A stretch of 64,000 nt of DNA. Origin: Rallus limicola (lineage: Eukaryota > Chordata > Aves > Gruiformes > Rallidae). Every line of letters starts with the position of its first letter. Position 1 is the first letter of the stretch. The notes under the pieces are model-generated. The model had not been told where the DNA came from and ran no database searches. It saw only the letters and a program-made list of their open reading frames with translations. The stretch covers positions 72,024,783-72,088,782 of the forward strand of contig JAKCOZ010000002.1 in NCBI GenBank assembly GCA_022605955.1. The letters are read 5' to 3'. A program made the position numbers and the translations under genes. Positions 11,681-25,085 of this stretch are shown one piece after another.

Positions 11681-14600
11681 TTGCACACAGACATTTGTTA
11701 TCTCTGGAGCAGTCTTTATCCTTCCATGTTTTAAGTTGCAGAGATTTGATAAATACAGATGTGACGCATCAGAAGTAATGGAAAGAATCTTGTCAAAATG
11801 AACAATTCTGCACTGCCAGCAGTACTACCACCCCTTCCATGTAAGTGAATGTGAAACATAGAAGGTTCTTCAGACACTGTTGTGTTCCCTATTTGCAATA
11901 TGCAAAATAACCCAGCAATCATTGTAATCCTGAGTGATGTGCTAAATAAACAGAGGGGAGAAAATACATTCAAGAAGTTTAAAGAAAAACAGAGACATAG
12001 TGATATATGTCTGTTCACAGATTCAGCAGAGGTAGAAGTAAAATCTTACTGTATTTTTCTTCATAAATATCAGCCAATAGCTTGGAACCCACACATACAT
12101 AATCTCAGATTTCCACAGTGGAAAAAAAAAAAAAAGCCCAAACAAACAACAGAAGAACAGATGTAACCATGCAGCTCTGGGTTAGGTAGCAAAGATCACC
12201 TTTAAGGAAGAAGGAAAAAATTTCCATAATATTTTTGACATAAATTTTTCACATTTGCAGGTTCCATGAAGTTAGGCAAGCAGCAAGTCATGCTAGAAAT
12301 TCCAAAATCTCTAATGCAGTAATAGTAGAAAGCAACTACTCTGGGATTCATAACACACCCCATTACTTTTATAAGTTCCATCCATGAAATGAGATGTTGG
12401 ATTTTTTTATTTTTTTTTTGTTAAAATTACTGAGCTGAAGAGCATGCTCCATAATTCTCAATTTTGTAGTCACCAAGAGAAAATATTATAGTGGCATAAT
12501 ATGACAGGTAGACAAATGGTAGAAAGACTTTCATTAAATGTTCCTTAATTCATTGACAAAAGAGTACATTAGAAGTCATTGTTCTTGCTCTCAAATTTTC
12601 CATACATAACTCGCTGAGCACTAAATTCTACTAAGAGAATGAGGGACAGAGTATTTGATTTTGAGCTTAACTTATCTCACTAGACAATCACTGCTAGAAG
12701 AACAAAGAATGTGAGAAATTCACATTTAATATAGAATTTAATGCTGTTCTGTGATTTAATCCAGATACTAAAACACTTACAAGCTGTGTTTATGTAGCCT
12801 GATGAAATATATACTATTTACACTATACACTTTGTTTAAATTATGATTCACAAGAACACAAAAGTAGCTAATATTTAATTTTCTTGATCTTTAATCAAAC
12901 ACTGGAATAAAAGGCAACATTAACAGACTACAACATAAGAAATTTATACTTTCTAACTGCCTACTGTTTGAATTTCAACATTCTGAAATTAGCCATCATG
13001 TGAAAGCAAATCAGAGAAAGCTGTTGGAGAAGGGTGTTTGCATGCTATGTTCACCACACTAGAATGCCAGTAAGGTTTTCCACCGGTTCTTTCCACCATT
13101 CATCATTAATTATTAAATTGTTTTTAAATGAAAACTAGGCTCTTGCTTAAAAAAATTCCAAACAAAACATGAATAAACAAATAAACCAAACAGAAAACAT
13201 AGATAGATAGTTGTAGTTCTGTGCAACCAAAGTCACAGTTCAGTTTATATTGGGAGGACAAGAGGCAGCATTGAAAAAAAATTCTAGCAAATCTTTTGGG
13301 CCTTTCAATCTGGAGACTGAAAAGGGAGCATCAGTTTAGTCTTAACACTGTGATCAAGTAAAACAGTTGAATATATAACTTTAAACACAAGAACGTAAAC
13401 AGTTTAAAACCAATAAAACTATTTGTTTACTTAAATTGATGCCCATATTTGTTGGCTTTGCTGATTAGAGTCAGAAATGTGTGACTCATATATATGAAAG
13501 AATTTAGCTTCCAGGATTTTCTGTCGATGATGTTGGAAAAAAAATAAAAACCAAACAACTTTTTAAAGAAATTAGTTTCATATTAATTTTGAAAACAGAA
13601 ATACTATCTACTTACCACTAAACTGCTGAGCATCCTAGCTATATGCATAGCAATCGCAACAGTTGAAGACTATCAAATGAACATTCACATATGTAACTTG
13701 CAGATGTTGAACCTAGGCATTTAATTGGGATTGCAGATTAGATTTCACCACTCTGATATGAATTGCAAGTATATTAACAGCTCAGAAAGACTGGGTATTT
13801 CTGAAAATGACAATAGTCTCAGAATACTCATAAATATATATATTTAGCTAAAATATCCTACTTTGTTTCACTGTTAATATTTCAGTCAGAAAGAGTAAGC
13901 AATACTGTTACTGAGGTGATAATCATAGATGAGGCATTGAAGTAACAGATACTTATTAGTGCACATTACTTATTTTTTGAAGAGTTTATTTATACCCAGG
14001 AGAGATTCACAAATAATGAATACAGTCAAACAAGATAAGCTAAAAAGCCCCGAGAATTTACCGACACAAGTAGGCTTCTTACAGAACTAATTACAAGCCT
14101 GTAAAATGCAGCACATATAATTTTCAGTTTGTTTTATAGAACATATAATTTTGGTTCTTTCATTTTTAGTCAACTATTTGAGTAAAACTTGGCCATTATA
14201 TGGTTCTGCGAGGGAAAAATGGTCATTTTTTCATTGTGTGGCAAAACTGTGGCAAGCTAGCTTGCCTCGGTTTGGGCAGATACTTGCTTGAGTGATACTG
14301 TTTGAACATCAGAAAATGTGGAGACTAGAAAAAAAAGGAAAGCAAGCTAAAGACAAGAAATTGTGCCTTCAAAGATCAAAATAACCCAGTGTTGCAGACA
14401 ATTTATGAACTTGATATTTTTCTGAGAGTAAATATGTATTTTCATAGAAATATACAAGAATACCTATGCTGTTTGCTAGTTCTGAATGCTAGGCAAAACA
14501 GCTAAAAAAAGATTTTTAAAAAAATCATTAAAAAACCATTAAAGTTACTATTTTCTAAACAGTGGAAATGACAAACATTATTCAGCCTCTCATAGTTGTT

Positions 14601-15365
14601 TTCTTTATACCATACAGAAAACAGAGAAAGAAGTGCAAAACGCTTGTGAGAAATTACACTCTGTATATAAGATGACATTGATATTCTCTTAGGGTTTCCA
14701 TTGTTTTTCTAAATATTTCTGAACATACATAAAAGCAATGCATTCACCCCAAGATGCACAAAGAATTTTTTTTAACATTTTGTTTTGGCAGGAAGAACAT
14801 TGCAAGCTGTTTACCATAGACTGATAATCTGTAGTAAGAGATGTAAGCACTGGCTTATTGAACACAATAAATGTACCTCTGCCAATGTTTTAGAGTGTTT
14901 AATACTTTCAAGAAAGTCTATACAGAAATATTTCTGAGGCTTCCAGAATTATTCTATCTTCTAAAATACCTTCCATGAAGTCCCAGGCTTCATAGAAGAA
15001 CCATTATTTCTGATTTGCTTAATTACATGGGGGTGGGAAGTAAGAAAATGAAAGAAAAAAATTTTGAAATAGGCAGAATCCAGAAACAGTAAGTTCAGAT
15101 TGGCTATTTGTTAAGTTCTTGCTGTATGTCTCATTTGTTAAGAGCTATTTATTTCTATTAGCCTATTAATAATATTATTGTTCTGATAATATATTGTTGT
15201 GACTTCATATTTCTTAATCCTTCTGATACACAGAAATCCTTGTAGGCTATGAAAATCTGAGACATGGTGGTGCTTCCAGAATTCCAGGTCTAGGTTCATA
15301 CTTTGATTACATGTCATGTCCATACTGCTTTTCTCTTTTGATGTTTTCTGAACTAATGTCTGTGC

Positions 15366-15427
15366 ATGAGTAAACATGCACATACGTGCACAGACACACA
15401 GACACAGAGACACACAGGCACACATTG
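15366..15427. repeat. CA-rich simple repeat tract
   Basis: An interrupted run of CA/CACA units, with interspersed CAGA and CGTG, forms a degenerate microsatellite. It is translated in reverse as a Cys-, Val- and Met-rich open frame, which explains the open frame at 15138-15431 on the minus strand. That frame is not a gene. Confidence 0.8.
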
Positions 15428-17154
15428 TCATCTACAACTTCGTTCTTTATTACTTTTAATAGTCTAATGTAAAAGCTTGAGGACATAAGTGGTTTTCAGG
15501 ATCGTCGTCTTCTGGCTATACAGATATTTATGACTGTACCCTAAAATGTATATACTTAAAATAAGGAGAATTAATCAAATGCCCTAGCATAACTTCTAAG
15601 TCTGTACATTTTTACACTGCATAATAACCTTCCTAATAAAATAATCCCCAAACACAATCTTATATATATATATATATAGTAATTCTATTTCTAGATGGAG
15701 AATTTGATATGCACATTATATCTCACATGCCTATCACTGACATGTCAGTCTGTGTTAACATAATACATATCTGTAACAAAAATAGCATGCTAGTAAGAAA
15801 AAGAAAAAAAAAAGTGCCAACTAAATCCCTAGTAAATATCATAAGGTGAGTAGCAATACAGTAAGCATGAAAGTGCAGAAGAGATAATCTTAATAATTAC
15901 TACTGAAACATAATAATTAAACCTAGCATTTCAAAGGAGAAATAGAAGATAATGGATTTTTCCTGTTTATTTTATATTTGTCCACATATGCTTGCATTTG
16001 ATTGAAGTATAAATCACTCAGTGACTTTGCAAAAACACATCTTAATTTTTTTTTCAGAACTGCCATGTTTCCTACAGCACAGAGCAGTACCTGTGTCCTA
16101 AATACTTTTAAATCTATTTAATGAAATATTTCATCTTTTGTTTTCAGGGAAAATAAAAAGTAACTGGAAATCCAAAAGAGTAATTGGAAATCCTACTTTG
16201 AGCTGTTCCTGAGATACAGAACACACAAGCAAATTTAGCTGGTGAGGCACCTGTAATACATTTGAATGCAAGACACTCATTACCTCATATTCACCTAAAT
16301 GTCCAGGTGGCAAAGACCATGGAAATGAAATAACCTCTGTGAATTTGGGAAAATAAAAAAAATTCCACTAACATCTTGAGTGGAATTTCTCAGCTTCATG
16401 ACTACAGTAATGCTGCATAACCCTGAATGCAGTGGTAAACAAAAATAACTTTTCAGGCTGAAACTCTCAGGAAAATTTGTTTCTTGATATCACTGTGTGA
16501 CTGTGAAAAGTCATTAAGAGCTAGATTTAAAAAACAACAAAAAACAAACTAAACTGTATTAGATCATCTGTTTCCTAGCACTGAATTAAAAACCTGGTCT
16601 AAGTGCCTAAAATTTCAATGGGATAGATTTGTCAGGAAAAGACTCCATATAACATGTTAGATGGACATTAACTTGATCATCCAGTAAGGAATTGCAAATG
16701 ATAGCAACAATTCCTAACCTCCCCCTCAAGAATGTAAATGCCTTACTGAGCAAATGTTTTCACACATTATCAGGAATTGCAGATCATTATCTACTTTAAG
16801 AAAAAAAAACTCACCATGTGTTTTCCACATTTTCTCCCCATAATTTTAAGAAAAAAAAGCATTTTAAGAAAAGTATCTTAATTATTTTGCTTAAGATGTC
16901 TGTGGTCTCACACAGGTCATTAAGTGCAAGCCCCTGCAGAGGATGTGAAGGCTTAAGTTTAATTCCTTCCCTGGCTTCAGGACAGCTCAGACTACTGTCT
17001 CCTTTTGCTTGGGTAGTGCTGCAATTGCTTTTATCTATTTTGAGGTGTACTGGCTTCCCAACTTTTCCTTTTGAAGTTGTCCCTGTATACAAAACCTAGG
17101 CAAGCAAGCAAACACAATCTTCTTCCAAAAGGGCAAGAAAGAAGGAGCATGACA

Positions 17155-17260
17155 TTGAAGTGCAGTGATTAGGATTCTCACCTGGACGGCAGGGTTGAAG
17201 ATCTCATTAATTTTCACCATATGAGGTACTAGACTGAAATTCCCCCCTCCACTGTTTCCA
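17155..17260 (+). mobile_element. possible old tRNA-derived SINE head
   Basis: GTGATTAGGATTCTCACCTGG at about 17165 resembles the A-box region of tRNA-derived amniote SINEs (consensus of the form GTGGTTAGGGCACTCACCTGG). It is followed about 70 bases later by TTCCCCCCTCC-like sequence, as in MIR-type elements. The B-box region is not convincingly preserved, and the rest cannot be aligned by eye. A chance match is quite possible. Confidence 0.25.
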
Positions 17261-19403
17261 AGTCAGACCATGACTTTGGATTCCAACTGGGTACCGGTCT
17301 GCTTCTCCTCAACGTTCAGTCTGAGACTTCAGTAGCCTGCTCAGAAGCAGGTTTAATATTCAAAATTGAGATTATATATCTCATGAGTTAAGTGGTTAGT
17401 GCTGTTTTAAAGCCTGGAGTCTTAATTATATGGGCCTCAATTCTGCTTAAATACTGCGAAAACATTTAACTCATTTTAGAGGAACTAGATCTTTTTCTAC
17501 TTCATGGCTCAGTCTTCCAACCCCTTACAGTACAGCCCTGTTTTTGGAAGCCATGATAAAGACAATTACATCAAAATCTACATTCAGCATAAGACTTCTG
17601 AGAATATGGCTATGCTGTTCAGAAATCCTCCACTGAGCCTCTACTTTTACCTTCTCTATCTGTGTAATGGTGTCTTCTCTATATGTCTAATGGTGTAGGA
17701 GAAATCACATTTGAATAGCACCTGGGCTAGTTTGACTCAGAAGTGGGTTTTTTGACCTATAAAGAATGTAACAGCATTTGTTACCTAAATCGTTGAGTTT
17801 CATATACTAGAGAAAGCAACCAGGGGAAATGGGGGGAAAAAAAAGCACCTTAAAGATGTTATGGTCCTCACATTAATTCTTAGTTTTGACTTAAACAAAA
17901 AATTTAAAGTCAAGTGTCCTTACCTGAAGAACAACTTTTTGGTTCAGCATTTAATAACGTGAATTCAAATGTACATATGCTGAACATTATTTGATACCAG
18001 AAATGACATTCCCAAAGACAGTGCAATGAAGTATAAAGGATAAGGCTCAGTAGGGGTTTGTGTCTGCCTTGTGAGCAGCAGATAAAATATCCTTTTCTTG
18101 CAAGTGTTCTCATCCTTTCCACTCTCCAAGCCCTTCAGCTATAAAAACTGCAGTCTGATTTAATAGCTTTTCTTGCAACTGAAAATAAGTGTTTTAAGTC
18201 TTTAATATGTGTCTCAGAACTGCTATTTTGTTTCTGTCATTTAGTCTTGTCAAGTTCTTCACAGCCTGACAGCAAGACCAAACAGGCAGTTGGTTGCCAA
18301 CTTTTCCTTTCATAAGAAGAAAAAGAATACAATTCTATTCTTTGCACCAATAAAAAAAAAAACAACCCAAACTAAACAGGAGGAGCAAAAAAACTCAAAT
18401 CTATCACCATAGAGAAATGTAAAGATGAAAACATGCACAGGGTAGATACTACCCCAATTGCAAACTGAAAAAGAAAGGCTGTATTTGTCAGCTACTTTGG
18501 CATGAAATAACTGAACAAAAATTCTGGAAAGAACTGGGAGGGTTTTTTTTTTTCCTCCCAGCTTTCCATTGTCCTTTATTAACATTATATTAATGCACAG
18601 CATGCTACTTAAAGCACAGAGAAAAATGTTCACTCTTTCTGCTGGAGAAGCAGGAGAACACATACCATTAGAACAAATGCCAACAGCTGAAACTGTTGCT
18701 TGGCCCCAAGTATTCTGCTGACTATCTCCTTGGTCCTCAGAAGGACTCCACAGTTATAAAAATTGTGAATCACACCTCACTCCTAGTCCCACCTGAACTA
18801 GTAGTCTCACATGCACGAAGTTGACTTGCAATTTTATTTTTTTTTTCTTTACATAAATCGTGTAAAATGAAGTTCACAAGCTAGGTACTGCCCATGAAAC
18901 ATATATATATATATCATGGAACAGAAATGTCCCCAGTGTTTGAAGCTAACTCTTTTTCTTTATTGATATTTATTTGAACCTTCATATTTTAGTCTTTCTT
19001 ACTTCCTCTTTTGGATGAAATGGTTTGGAGACAGGAGAGGCTGTGGAACTGCTATTATGAAGCAGAGACTAACAAGCAATTTTTATTTCCATGGGAGGTT
19101 GCATTAGCAGTTGAGTGACACCCTAGGGCCTAACTTCCTCAAATTAGTGGGTGCAATCAGTGGGTGTATGTACATATATGAGATACATTAAAAAAAAACA
19201 ACCCCAAAACACAACATAAAAATATTAACAAATTAATTACGGAAGTACATTCATGTGTATTTTAGCTAATTATTTTTCCCCAAGAACGATTAATATGATT
19301 TCATTCACTGAGTTTCAGTCACAGTATACAGATTTGTATGATAAGGAAAAATACTGTTTCCTTTTTAATTTATTCATCAGGTATTGGATGGTAGCAATAT
19401 TAA

Positions 19404-19608
19404 AATCACAGACTCACCGAATTGTAGGGGTTGGAAGGGACCTCCAGAGATATTTGGTCCAAACCCCCTGACAAAGCAGCTCCCTAGGACAGGTTGCACA
19501 GGGAGGCGTCCAGATGGATCTTGAATATCTCCAGAGAAGGAGACTCCACACCCCCCTGGGCAGCCTGTCCCAGGGCTCCCTCACCCTCACTGTGAAAAAG
19601 TTCTTCAG
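19404..19608 (-). mobile_element. short CR1 3'-end fragment, minus strand
   Basis: The plus strand starts with a degenerate CR1 terminal repeat (AATCACAGACTCACCGAATT). It continues with GGTTGGAAGGGACCTCCAGA and the typical AACCCCCTG block, then the antisense code for the CR1 ORF2 C-terminus. The minus-strand translation reads FFTVRV followed by a segment matching the usual WxRLPRGV..SP tail. The copy ends near 19608, so only about the last 200 bases of the element were kept. It shares an identical 53-base block with the CR1 copy at 32066-32465, which puts both in one subfamily. The copy may be relatively young. Confidence 0.95.
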
Positions 19609-22600
19609 CAAAGGCTGATACTCTTACTTATAGCATGCTTTTAAACCTAAAGTATGGTAAAGTAAAATACTTATGTAACTTCTTGGATTTTTTTCTTTGT
19701 GAATAATGATGACCAAGGAATGTATATAGCCAGGACATTTAAATATATTGGTACATTTTAAAAAGTTGTAACAATACATCAAACCATTACTAACAACATT
19801 GAAAAGAGACAAATATTTAAGAGAATGAATATTTTTCAAATAATGATTTTTAGAAAGAAAGAGGAATTTGTAGGTTTGAACTTCACTGTAATTAAACTGT
19901 TAATGATATTGATGGTAGTTCTTATGACACTAGTACACAGAAAAATGAAGTATGTTTTTTTGCAGCTTGAATATGTGTGTTACAGGACCAGATTCAGCCA
20001 ACAGTAAGCACTAACATGGTGAATTCTCTCAGCAGTATAAATCCAGATAATTGTGTTTCTTCTTTGCACTGCTTTCTAATTTGTCTATTTAAATTGTTGC
20101 AGTGGTTATCTGGGCATGGAATTTCATGAAATGACAGTAGGACTCACTCTTGCCTGCAGCCAATATTATTTAATCATGGAATATTTTGCCTTTTGGTCCT
20201 TATATTAAAGAGAAACTTAAAGCCTGGAATCACACTATTATATTATATTGTCAGTTTTTCTCCTCTATGAGAGCAAAATACTAAACTGAAACTTATGGAG
20301 GAATTTAATCCTATGAATATTAAGGGAAGAAATGCAGAAAGAAAATTAAATGTACTCTATTTATTAAAATTAAGCCTTATAATTTAGTCTTTTTTTCTTT
20401 TTAAATAATAATAAAGTGTTGTGGGTTTTTTTTAAATTCAGCTGCTTCATGGAAATTTCAGTGCAGCTGTGTAAGATTATTATTATCATAATTCTATAAA
20501 CAGATACATTTGTATAGTCAAGATTTATCTGCCATTAAGAAAAATTGAACAGGCAGATGGTACAGAATACATTGATGTATAACATTCATTATGAAGACTT
20601 CCTTTACTTTGAGATCAAAAGATTCTGGAGTCTAACAGAATCTGTCTATAGATTACGCAGAAAGAGTCCTCTAGCCATGTTTTTCCTTTCCCCCTTCTAC
20701 ACTCATGTGAAGAATGTGAAAGATTCCAAGGATATGGTTTCTAAGAACCTAAAATGTATAAATGGTTATAGAAGTTTGTCACTGAAGCACTATGAGAATG
20801 TTTTCTATCAAGAGCATATGAAAATGTCTGTTTATATTTGAGCTGCAATATCTTCAATTCTTGAAATAGAATAAAGGTAGAGAATGCGGTCCAATAACAT
20901 AAAATATTGCTCTGAGGATCTGAAGAGTGACATTTCTTTTATGTTTTTCTCTTTTAGCTTTCTTGCAGAATGACTATGTGTTAGTAGGCAAGTAATTTCT
21001 TTTTTCACACCTCCAAACACTACACGTTGAACTCGTTAGAGCTGGAACCGTCTCTTACTAAGTTCTTCCTGGAATTTGACTTTTTCAACTTTTCAGAGAG
21101 GCTTTAGAATTCTACTGCAATATTAATGAGGGACAGCTTATTTCATATAGATATAACGAAGACTAATGAGTTTGGGTACTCATGACAAAGAAGAAGATAC
21201 TGCTTGTATGTTAATTCCTTTATTTATTTCATCCACTGCTTAATGTTCTCCATAAGATGAGGTTGAAATAATGGTTTGAAATTCCATTTAAATTAGAATG
21301 GTGGTTGGCTGTCATAATTCATAGAAAGTGACCACTGTTACCATCTTGTTTTAACCCATAGATAACAAATGTCAGGAGACTTTTCTGAAACAAATCCAGT
21401 CAAAAATAAAACAAAACTTTCAGAGAAAGACATCTTGGCTTGAGAGAAAGATTTGAAGAAGCACTGAAATATTTTTCTAATTTTTTTTCACTGGGACAAA
21501 AGAAAAAAAAAATTAAAAAAAAAGAGGCACAAGAAAGACATATTTAAAAACAGACTATTTTTGATCCTGTCAACCTTATAATTTGTTCCATCGGCAAAGA
21601 CTCCTTTTTCTGTTTGCTATGTCAGATTCCTAATCTGTGATAAAATTACCCAATCCCCCTTTTCTTCTTCTGAGAAGCCAATGTTGTTCACTAAAGGCAT
21701 ATTTAATTAGTCCTTCCAAAATAATTTCAATACTCACCCTAACTGCAGAAATCTGAACTGAATGCAGTGCCTAATATTTACTATCTGCTATGTGATGGTT
21801 ACATGAATTCATTCAGCAATTTATCAGCCTACCAAAGTAAAAAATCATGAATACAGTTTAGTTACTAAGTTTTTTCTAAAGTCTCTGTTTTCCAAAACAC
21901 AGTATCAAACAGTGCACAAGACTTTGTAACTGTCTTTAAGAAGATACAGGTCCATCTTTTTGCATCCCAAAACATCCTGTTCATCAGCAGCTATCTGCTT
22001 CCTTATCTTCTGCTTTCTCTTTTTCTCATCTGCAGACACATTCAGTAATGGTTTTCTGGTTTTATTTTTTTTTGTTTCTTCAGACTACATTTTGATGGAA
22101 ATTTGAATAATACATAATGAAGATGTGATCTCAGGGACAAACCAGAAGCACACAAATTTCATTTGGTGAAAATTCCCCTTTTATGTACCCAGATCTAACT
22201 TACAATTTTTAATCTATTTAATATGCACTTAATTAAAATATCATGTGATATTAAGCTGTACAAAAATCCAAGTGCATTAAAACACCATTATCTTTATCAA
22301 CCAAACCTGTAATTTCAGGTTGATTTTAACAAGTTCCATTTTCCTTAAACTCATGCCAACTGGCTTTGATTCTGTGGCCTCAAGCCTGTTCTCACCAATC
22401 TGTTACATTTTTTAGAATGGATATCAGATGAGCAGATGCATAATCTATGATAATGCTCACTTCCCAGAATTCCTCTAGAAACCAGAGCTTTCTCAGTACA
22501 ATGACATACCCAGGATCTAAGAGGTCTACTTATTACTCACTCCTGCATTTACATTTATAAAACAATAGTAAAAAGAATAAACTCAAAAATTTATTTCAAT

Positions 22601-24505
22601 AAGCAAAGTCAAGTAAGATATTCCAAACTCTGAACATTGTTCAACGAGGAGATGAAGTAATGAACAATACATGACAGATCCTTGTAACTGTGCTTCATTA
22701 GAAGTGTAATGAATGCAGCTGAGAATCTACAGAGACTGTGACTGACAGAATCAAATACTTTTTAGTACTGTCAGACATTAACTTTCCTCCCATTCTGTAG
22801 TCTTCCAAGATTAATAGAAAATCAACACTCCTGATCTGTATAAATCCTTGCTCAGCTAAGATCAAGTTATCTGCTTGAACTTGCCAGTTAAAATGTCTAC
22901 ATTTTCTACACTTTCTGGATTCAATTTCTTTTCAAAGTAAAGTTTTAAATCACTTAAGGAAGACTTATATCCTTCTCAGCTGACTTATTTTTAGGAAACT
23001 GAAGTTTCATTTTACACACCATGATCATGCAATTCTTTTTAAAAACCTGCTAAACTATTTCTTAGTCCTTCTTCCTATATTTTCTTCAGTTTAAATTCCT
23101 TTGTCCACCTAATACAACTCCAAACTTCCCCCTTAAACAAAACAAAGCAAAACATTGCTGATTGAGACATTTTAAAAACTGTATCTTTGTGGAGGTTTGG
23201 GGTTTTTTGCTCATTTACCAATTCTGGAAGTTACTGTTATAGAGAGAATGAGCACATGAAACCTATGACTCTACATTATTTTAATTAATTATTTTCATCA
23301 TAGTTTGATATACAGCTGTGCACTGGAAAAGTATAAACTGTAGTAAAAATTTTGACTATAGTTACTACTACCGAGCTTTGTATACAAAACCACAGATGTT
23401 CAAAAGCAGACATGTTTGTTTCCCAAAGAGCTGCTATTGCAAATAACGCACAGCACAGAATGAAGTAAAAGGTGCCACGCACAGAAGGGAGGTCACACAA
23501 GAGAAGATTCTGGGATTGCTGGATACCATAAGACGTATCATGCTTTCTATTAAAAAGTTAAAGGGTTGCTTTTATAGGGTAAAAATCAAGAAAGTGACAG
23601 TTTCAGAGGTGCCTGGTTGAACTAAGATTATATTTTTATACCGTCATTTGGTTTCAAATCTGTACCTATTTCTTCCTCTTCTTCACCCAAGGTCCAGATT
23701 AATTTGGTTAAAGATGGTCTTTTCTTTCCAGAAACCAGAACATCAGGCAGCTATTTTGAAGTGTTTCTAACTATATTCCTTTTTTGTTTTGTTTTGTTCT
23801 TTTCTTTGTTTGGATTTTTTTAGGTTTTGTTTTGTTTTGTGTTGGCTTGGGGGCAGGGGGCAGAGGGGCAGAGAAAGTTAACATGAAAAAAAGTTTCTTT
23901 TCCTGGTTATGCTGCCAGACTATTGTAATCCACAATTTCCATCATGCTTTGATTTGAATGCCAAGTCACTGCCCACCCCAAATGTGACAGTTTGATGGGG
24001 CAAAATGCAAAGTCAGGCACCACCTTAATGGCAGGGAGAACCACTACACTTGTGTTAAGAATGTAACTATCGTATCTAGTGGGTCACTGATTTTATCTTA
24101 TAGCATTTACGATCTTTGTATAAGGATCTATTACTGAGGAACTACCTCTGTTTGGGCTGAACAACTAAGGCCAGCTGCAGTGGAAGTTTTAGCTTTCACT
24201 TCAATAGTTCAGGGACTCAAGGAGCAGACATGTCTGTCTGTCTTTTGAGACATGATTGTTTTGGGACGTGGTACTTTTATAAAAAATCATTTCATTCTTT
24301 TTCCTATGTGATTATATCAGAACAAAAGATGCTTACACCTGTACTTATGTAAAACATATGCACTCCTTTGGAGCAATGCGATTATTTGTTTCAGGGTACC
24401 GACCTAACATACACACAAAATCCTGTAATGATTAACTGCTAATCCTACATCCTCTGTGGTTAAAAGCAAGGGGAGAAAAAGGGAATATTTGTGACCCAAA
24501 TATTG
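19609..24505. other. AT-rich unique DNA, no recognised gene
   Basis: No gene, RNA or transposon is recognised. A short inverted repeat, AATATCA-TG-TGATATT, lies near 22238-22253. T-rich low complexity with TTTTG units occupies about 23780-23845 and runs into a G-rich stretch at about 23848-23872. Open frames such as that at 20545-20841 have no recognisable motif. Confidence 0.6.
23780..23872. repeat. TTTTG low-complexity tract with G-rich end
   Basis: Repeated TTTTG and TTTTC units are followed by GGGGGCAGGGGGCAGAGGGG. Only three runs of three or more G occur, so a canonical four-run quadruplex is not present. Bases outside this tract look ordinary. Confidence 0.75.
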
Positions 24506-25085
24506 TAGAATCATAGAATCCTTAAGGTAGGAAAAGACCTCCAACATCATCCAGTCCAACTGTCCCCCTACTACATTACTTACTAAAACATGTCCCTAGG
24601 TTCCTCATCCAACCTTTCCTTAACCATCCCAAGGGACGGTGACTCCACCACCTCCCTGGGCAACTCATTCCAATGCCCAACCAATCTTTCTGAGAAGAAA
24701 TTTCTCCTAATTTCTAACCTGAACCTCCCCTGGTGAAACTTGCAGCCATTCCCTCTTGTCCTATTACTAGTTATCTGTGAGAAGAGGCTGAGCCCCTGCT
24801 TACCAACACCTCCTTTCAGGTAGTTATAGAGCGATAAGGTCCCCCTGAGCCTCCTCTTCTCCAAACCAAGCAGTCCCAGTTACCTCAGCTGTTCCTCATA
24901 AGAGTTGTGTTCCAGACTCTTCACCAGCCTGGTTGTCCTTCTCTGGACAGGCTCCAGGGCCTCAATGTGTTTCTTGTAGTGAGGGGCCCAAACTGAACAC
25001 AGTATTCGAGGTGTGACCTCACCAGAGCTGAGTACAGGGGGATGATCACTTCCCTGGTCGTGCTGGCTATGCTGTATTGATAGTA
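24506..25085 (-). mobile_element. CR1 LINE 3' part with ORF2 C-terminus, minus strand
   Basis: The plus strand opens with the inverted terminal repeat TAGAATCATAGAATCC. On the minus strand the last third of CR1 ORF2 is readable: a relic of the [18 protein letters not shown] region and then, in another frame, [38 protein letters not shown] and [11 protein letters not shown]. The last part stays open for about 93 codons, ending near 24583. At least one frameshift separates the two parts. The copy is truncated near 25085, upstream of the conserved PLYSALVR segment. CR1 ORF2 encodes an endonuclease and reverse transcriptase; only the non-catalytic C-terminal tail survives here. The 3' end resembles the subfamily at 56836-58184. 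Confidence 0.96.
24583..24864 (-). pseudogene. CR1 ORF2 C-terminal tail relic
   Basis: This is a 93-codon open segment of the C-terminal tail of the CR1 polyprotein, with the conserved blocks [37 protein letters not shown] and [10 protein letters not shown] in the family order. The catalytic domains lie upstream in a full element and are absent. The preceding segment (24880-25085) is in another frame. It is not a host gene. Confidence 0.93.

Larger units (their letters stand above)
7436..19403. other. AT-rich unique DNA, no recognised gene
   Basis: Twelve kilobases hold no convincing exon, RNA gene or young transposon. Visible structure includes a CA/GT-rich tract near 15366-15427, an alternating TA tract at about 15659-15679, another near 18899-18914, and the CpG-containing palindrome at 11669-11680. 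The part around 16900-17340 is less AT-rich and may contain an old SINE (listed separately). Short open frames, such as those at 11882-12166 and 18310-18663 (minus strand), have low-complexity composition and no recognisable motif. Confidence 0.6.

Noticed and set aside
11882..12166. Open frame with DICLFTDSAEVEV, faintly like a BTB domain
   Set aside because: The resemblance is a short string only, and the frame ends in a lysine run from poly-A.
15138..15431. Cysteine-rich minus-strand open frame
   Set aside because: The cysteine-rich start comes from translating a CA repeat.
15659..15679. TA repeats as promoter TATA boxes
   Set aside because: This and the similar tracts at 18899 and 29343 are plain dinucleotide microsatellites with no promoter context.
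18310..18663. Minus-strand open frame of 117 codons
   Set aside because: It ends in runs of phenylalanine from poly-A/poly-T DNA, has no domain, and is within the length expected by chance in AT-rich sequence.
23848..23872. G-quadruplex candidate
   Set aside because: Only three runs of three or more G are present; a canonical four-run quadruplex cannot form within the tract.
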